7,157 nt of DNA, from NCBI GenBank assembly GCA_038046465.1, contig JBBSWB010000076.1, positions 1-7,157 of the forward strand, written 5' to 3'. Below, piece by piece: positions 5,443-7,157 of this stretch; the first letter of the stretch is position 1, and every line of letters starts with the position of its first letter. This DNA comes from JBBSWB01 sp038046465 (lineage in GTDB: Archaea > Nanobdellota > Nanobdellia > Woesearchaeales > GW2011-AR9). The notes beneath the pieces are model-generated. The model ran no database searches. It saw nothing but the letters and a program-made list of their open reading frames with translations, and was not told the origin of the DNA. Made by a program: the position numbers and the translations under genes.

Positions 5443-6918
5443 TTAATCATCTTTACTAAGTTCAATAAGTTTTTCCACTATCCAGATCATCCCTTCGGTG
5501 TCTCTTTCGCAGTATTCTTCTAGGTCTTTCCTTAATCTTTCTCTGTCTTTTTCTGGAATTTTTTCAAAGGTTAAGTCTAAGAAAGCCAAGGAAGCATCCA
5601 TTCCTCCGCTCACTTCCAGATCCGCATAGTCTTTTCTAACTAAAGCAGGCAGAACTTTCTTAAGCGAAGCAGAACCCTGCTGTTTGGGATGATGATAATA
5701 AAAATTTCGGAAAGGAATTATTAAATCAACAATTCTGCTTAAAGCATTCTTAATCCATTTCTTGCTGCCAGGATAACTTTTAGCCAGCTCTTCCAGCACG
5801 CCTTTTTCAAAACTAGCATTATAAGCAATTATACTGCCTTTGCTGCCGATCATTTTCTTCAATTCAGCCAATAATTCTTTCCGTGGATCCGACTTGCCAG
5901 AAGCCAGAAAGTGGAAATGCTCCGGTTTTTTCTTTTTAACGACATGCAGAGAGAACTGGAAAGGGACATTCTGCCAGGGTTTAATCCCGTCATATAACGG
6001 AACGGCTGTGCCAAAGGTTTCAAAGTCCAAAAAATAAAGAGGATAATGCAAGGTTTTAAGGAATTGTTTAATCTGTTCTTTTTGAACATATGGTTTGCCG
6101 GTTTTTTCACATTTTCTTTGAATCCCCTGCTTGTCGTTCAGCACATAATCTTCCGGAATGTCTTTTATGGCAATTACTCCTTTCTCAAATAAATCTTCGC
6201 ACGTTTTTCCCTTGCCGTACAAATTAAATACACTATTCACAGGAAGAAATTTCCAGCATTCCTCTATTAGGGGACAAAGGTGAGGATTATTACATCTTTT
6301 GCCGATCTTTACTTCTGGACGCTTTTTAGAAGAAATCACTTCCAGCATTTCATCAATCCGTTCCTGGGTGCTTTTCATTTCTTCATTTGCTTCTTGGGTC
6401 AGTTCTTTTTTCACAAAAAGCTTTTTCGGCTCAATTTCTCCTTTTTTTACGTACTCCTTATTGATATGCATCAAAAAGCATTTTCTTATCTTTATTCCTG
6501 CACGTTCATAACAATATTTCTGGAAAGAAATATCCTGGATGTATTCTTTTTTATGGCCTTCAAAATCAGAAGAGCTTTTTACTTCAATTAAATCCCATTC
6601 ATCTTTGCCAACGGGATTTAAGACATCTGCCCGGGAATAGATACGGTTAATAGAGAATGCTACTTCAAACAAGGGTTTTCTTTTTTTCAAAAGTTCCTTA
6701 GACTGCTTTAGGTTTTCAGTAAAATCCTCTGTAGAAATGTTTATCCCTTTAGGAAATAATTTCTTGGCTAATTCCCCAACTAAATACCCTTGGTCAAAAG
6801 TAAACTGGGTGCACTTATCTGCAGGAGGGATTAATTCTTTTTTATTAACAGCAATCCACAGCAGTTTAGGGCATTGCAAACCGTTCAGGTATTTCGATTT
6901 TGAGAGGTTTTTTTCCAT
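5443..6918 (-). CDS. DUF2779 nuclease: Cas4-like PD-(D/E)XK plus DnaQ-like exonuclease domain
   Basis: This 491-aa protein has the length and signature of DUF2779 proteins. The N-terminal half looks like a Cas4/RecB-type PD-(D/E)XK nuclease: E85, SRADVL with D98, IEVKSS with E112 and K114, then QKYCY (Q133, Y137). Four cysteines, C16 near the N-terminus and C209, C215 and C221 after the core, have the split spacing of the Fe-S cluster in Cas4 and AddB. The C-terminal half resembles a DnaQ/RNase H-fold 3'-5' exonuclease: YFLDFET with D298 and E300, AYNASFEKGVL around N367, and YCERD with Y469 and D473. It probably acts on DNA or RNA ends in repair or defence (inference). No cas genes are nearby. 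A TATA box sits 24 nt upstream, inside the end of the preceding reading frame. Confidence 0.88.
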   Translation of the reverse strand: MEKNLSKSKYLNGLQCPKLLWIAVNKKELIPPADKCTQFTFDQGYLVGELAKKLFPKGINISTEDFTENLKQSKELLKKRKPLFEVAFSINRIYSRADVLNPVGKDEWDLIEVKSSSDFEGHKKEYIQDISFQKYCYERAGIKIRKCFLMHINKEYVKKGEIEPKKLFVKKELTQEANEEMKSTQERIDEMLEVISSKKRPEVKIGKRCNNPHLCPLIEECWKFLPVNSVFNLYGKGKTCEDLFEKGVIAIKDIPEDYVLNDKQGIQRKCEKTGKPYVQKEQIKQFLKTLHYPLYFLDFETFGTAVPLYDGIKPWQNVPFQFSLHVVKKKKPEHFHFLASGKSDPRKELLAELKKMIGSKGSIIAYNASFEKGVLEELAKSYPGSKKWIKNALSRIVDLIIPFRNFYYHHPKQQGSASLKKVLPALVRKDYADLEVSGGMDASLAFLDLTFEKIPEKDRERLRKDLEEYCERDTEGMIWIVEKLIELSKDD

Positions 6919-6935
6919 TTTCTTTGTTTAAAGGA

Positions 6936-7139
6936 TTATTTTATAGTTTTTAAGACTTGCTTTTTGATTCCCATCACCAAAATTGGTTTAGACCGGTCAA
7001 TTATGCTCAATTCCAGGTTTTTTCTAATAACTCCTTCTTTTTCTATTATTTCCTGGCTGATTACAAAAGAAGAGGGTTCAAAAGCAAGAATTCTTCCATC
7101 TAAGTTTAATATAGCTTCTGAGCAAGAAATCCCCCCGCT
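6936..7139 (-). pseudogene. C-terminal remnant of an unidentified minus-strand gene
   Basis: A minus-strand frame of 67 sense codons ends with TAA at 6938-6936, 17 nt before the DUF2779 gene. Its residues read like a real protein end, including LNLDGRILAFEP and DRSKPILVMGIKK, alternating hydrophobic strands and charged turns. It has no usable start codon: the only ATG is 13 codons from the end, and a TAA at 7142-7140 closes the frame upstream, within the hairpin. The simplest reading is a gene whose 5' part was cut off by, or lies beyond, the hairpin element. No family is recognised, and it may instead be chance open sequence. Confidence 0.35.
6939..6946 (-). promoter_or_regulatory. TATA box of the DUF2779 gene
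   Basis: Minus-strand CTATAAAA, preceded by AAAA, is centred about 24 nt from the ATG at 6918, and no Shine-Dalgarno site follows. It is built from the last codons of the upstream minus-strand frame, so the nuclease can be expressed independently of that frame. Confidence 0.55.
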
Positions 7140-7157
7140 TTAGCGTTGGGGATGAAT
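7121..7157 (+). mobile_element. IS200/IS605-like terminal hairpin (TnpB omega-RNA-type end)
   Basis: ATCCCC (7129-7134) pairs with GGGGAT (7148-7153). Inside it CGC (7136-7138) pairs with GCG (7143-7145) around a TTTA loop, with a small C/TT internal loop. The AGAA before the stem, the CTTTAG loop and the TGAAT after it follow the form of IS200/IS605 right ends, which double as the 3' end of TnpB omega RNAs. A plus-strand frame ending SEQEIPPL stops at the TAG inside the loop, where TnpB frames often end. No recognisable TnpB body precedes it, so it would be a relic, a non-autonomous copy, or an element continuing beyond the window in the other orientation. Confidence 0.45.

Noticed and set aside
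5840..6591. Several open frames in both directions inside the DUF2779 gene (5840-6037, 5859-6110, 6280-6591, 6299-6511)
   Set aside because: They overlap fully with the DUF2779 frame, whose catalytic motifs are continuous, and their translations are Phe/Ser/Ile-rich shadows.
5443..6918. CRISPR-Cas locus anchored on a Cas4-like protein
   Set aside because: No repeat-spacer array and no other cas gene is visible; the C-terminal exonuclease-like half marks it as DUF2779 and not Cas4.
6737..6931. Plus-strand 64-codon open frame over the start of DUF2779
   Set aside because: Antisense to the conserved N-terminus including Cys16; no Shine-Dalgarno site and no TATA box at the right spacing.
7129..7153. 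Simple intrinsic terminator
   Set aside because: The stem is not followed by a T run on either strand, and archaeal terminators in this window are bare oligo-T tracts without stems.

Overview
The window looks like a compact, AT-rich archaeal genome, probably a DPANN-type lineage (Woesearchaeota/Nanoarchaeota-like). The evidence is a tRNA-Glu gene with no encoded CCA, archaeal TATA-box promoters placed about 24-28 nt before start codons (so most mRNAs look leaderless), oligo-T terminators, short intergenic gaps, and small membrane proteins. The lineage is an inference; no ribosomal marker is present.

Layout. (1) Positions 1-121 hold two promoters, one pointing left to a gene that would begin at position 4 and one pointing right. 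(2) 122-421 (+) is a small two-helix membrane protein resembling DUF5652, with a Lys/Ala-rich tail and the only strong Shine-Dalgarno sequence in the window. (3) 432-2544 (-) is a tight three-gene operon, transcribed in the order retropepsin-like aspartic peptidase (PF05618/RimB-like), RimK-type ATP-grasp ligase, HExxH zincin. (4) 2632-3750 (+), divergent from that operon, is a predicted secreted or lipid-anchored HExxH metallopeptidase. (5) 3821-3895 (+) is tRNA-Glu(UUC). (6) 3930-4931 (+) is an orphan 333-aa gene lying between the tRNA 3' end and an imperfect 17-bp copy of that end, as in an integrated-element footprint. (7) 5000-5401 (+) is a four-helix membrane protein. (8) 5443-6918 (-) is a DUF2779 protein that appears to combine a Cas4-like PD-(D/E)XK nuclease with four Cys and a DnaQ-like exonuclease fold. 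(9) 6936-7157 holds the C-terminal remnant of a minus-strand gene and a stem-loop resembling an IS200/IS605 (TnpB/omega-RNA) right end.

The most system-like unit is the operon. It encodes a ligase of the family that adds amino-acid tails to proteins or metabolites, together with two unrelated putative peptidases that could trim or release such products. The known bacterial RimK substrate, ribosomal protein bS6, does not exist in archaea, so the target here is unknown. The second notable feature is the tRNA-flanked orphan gene.
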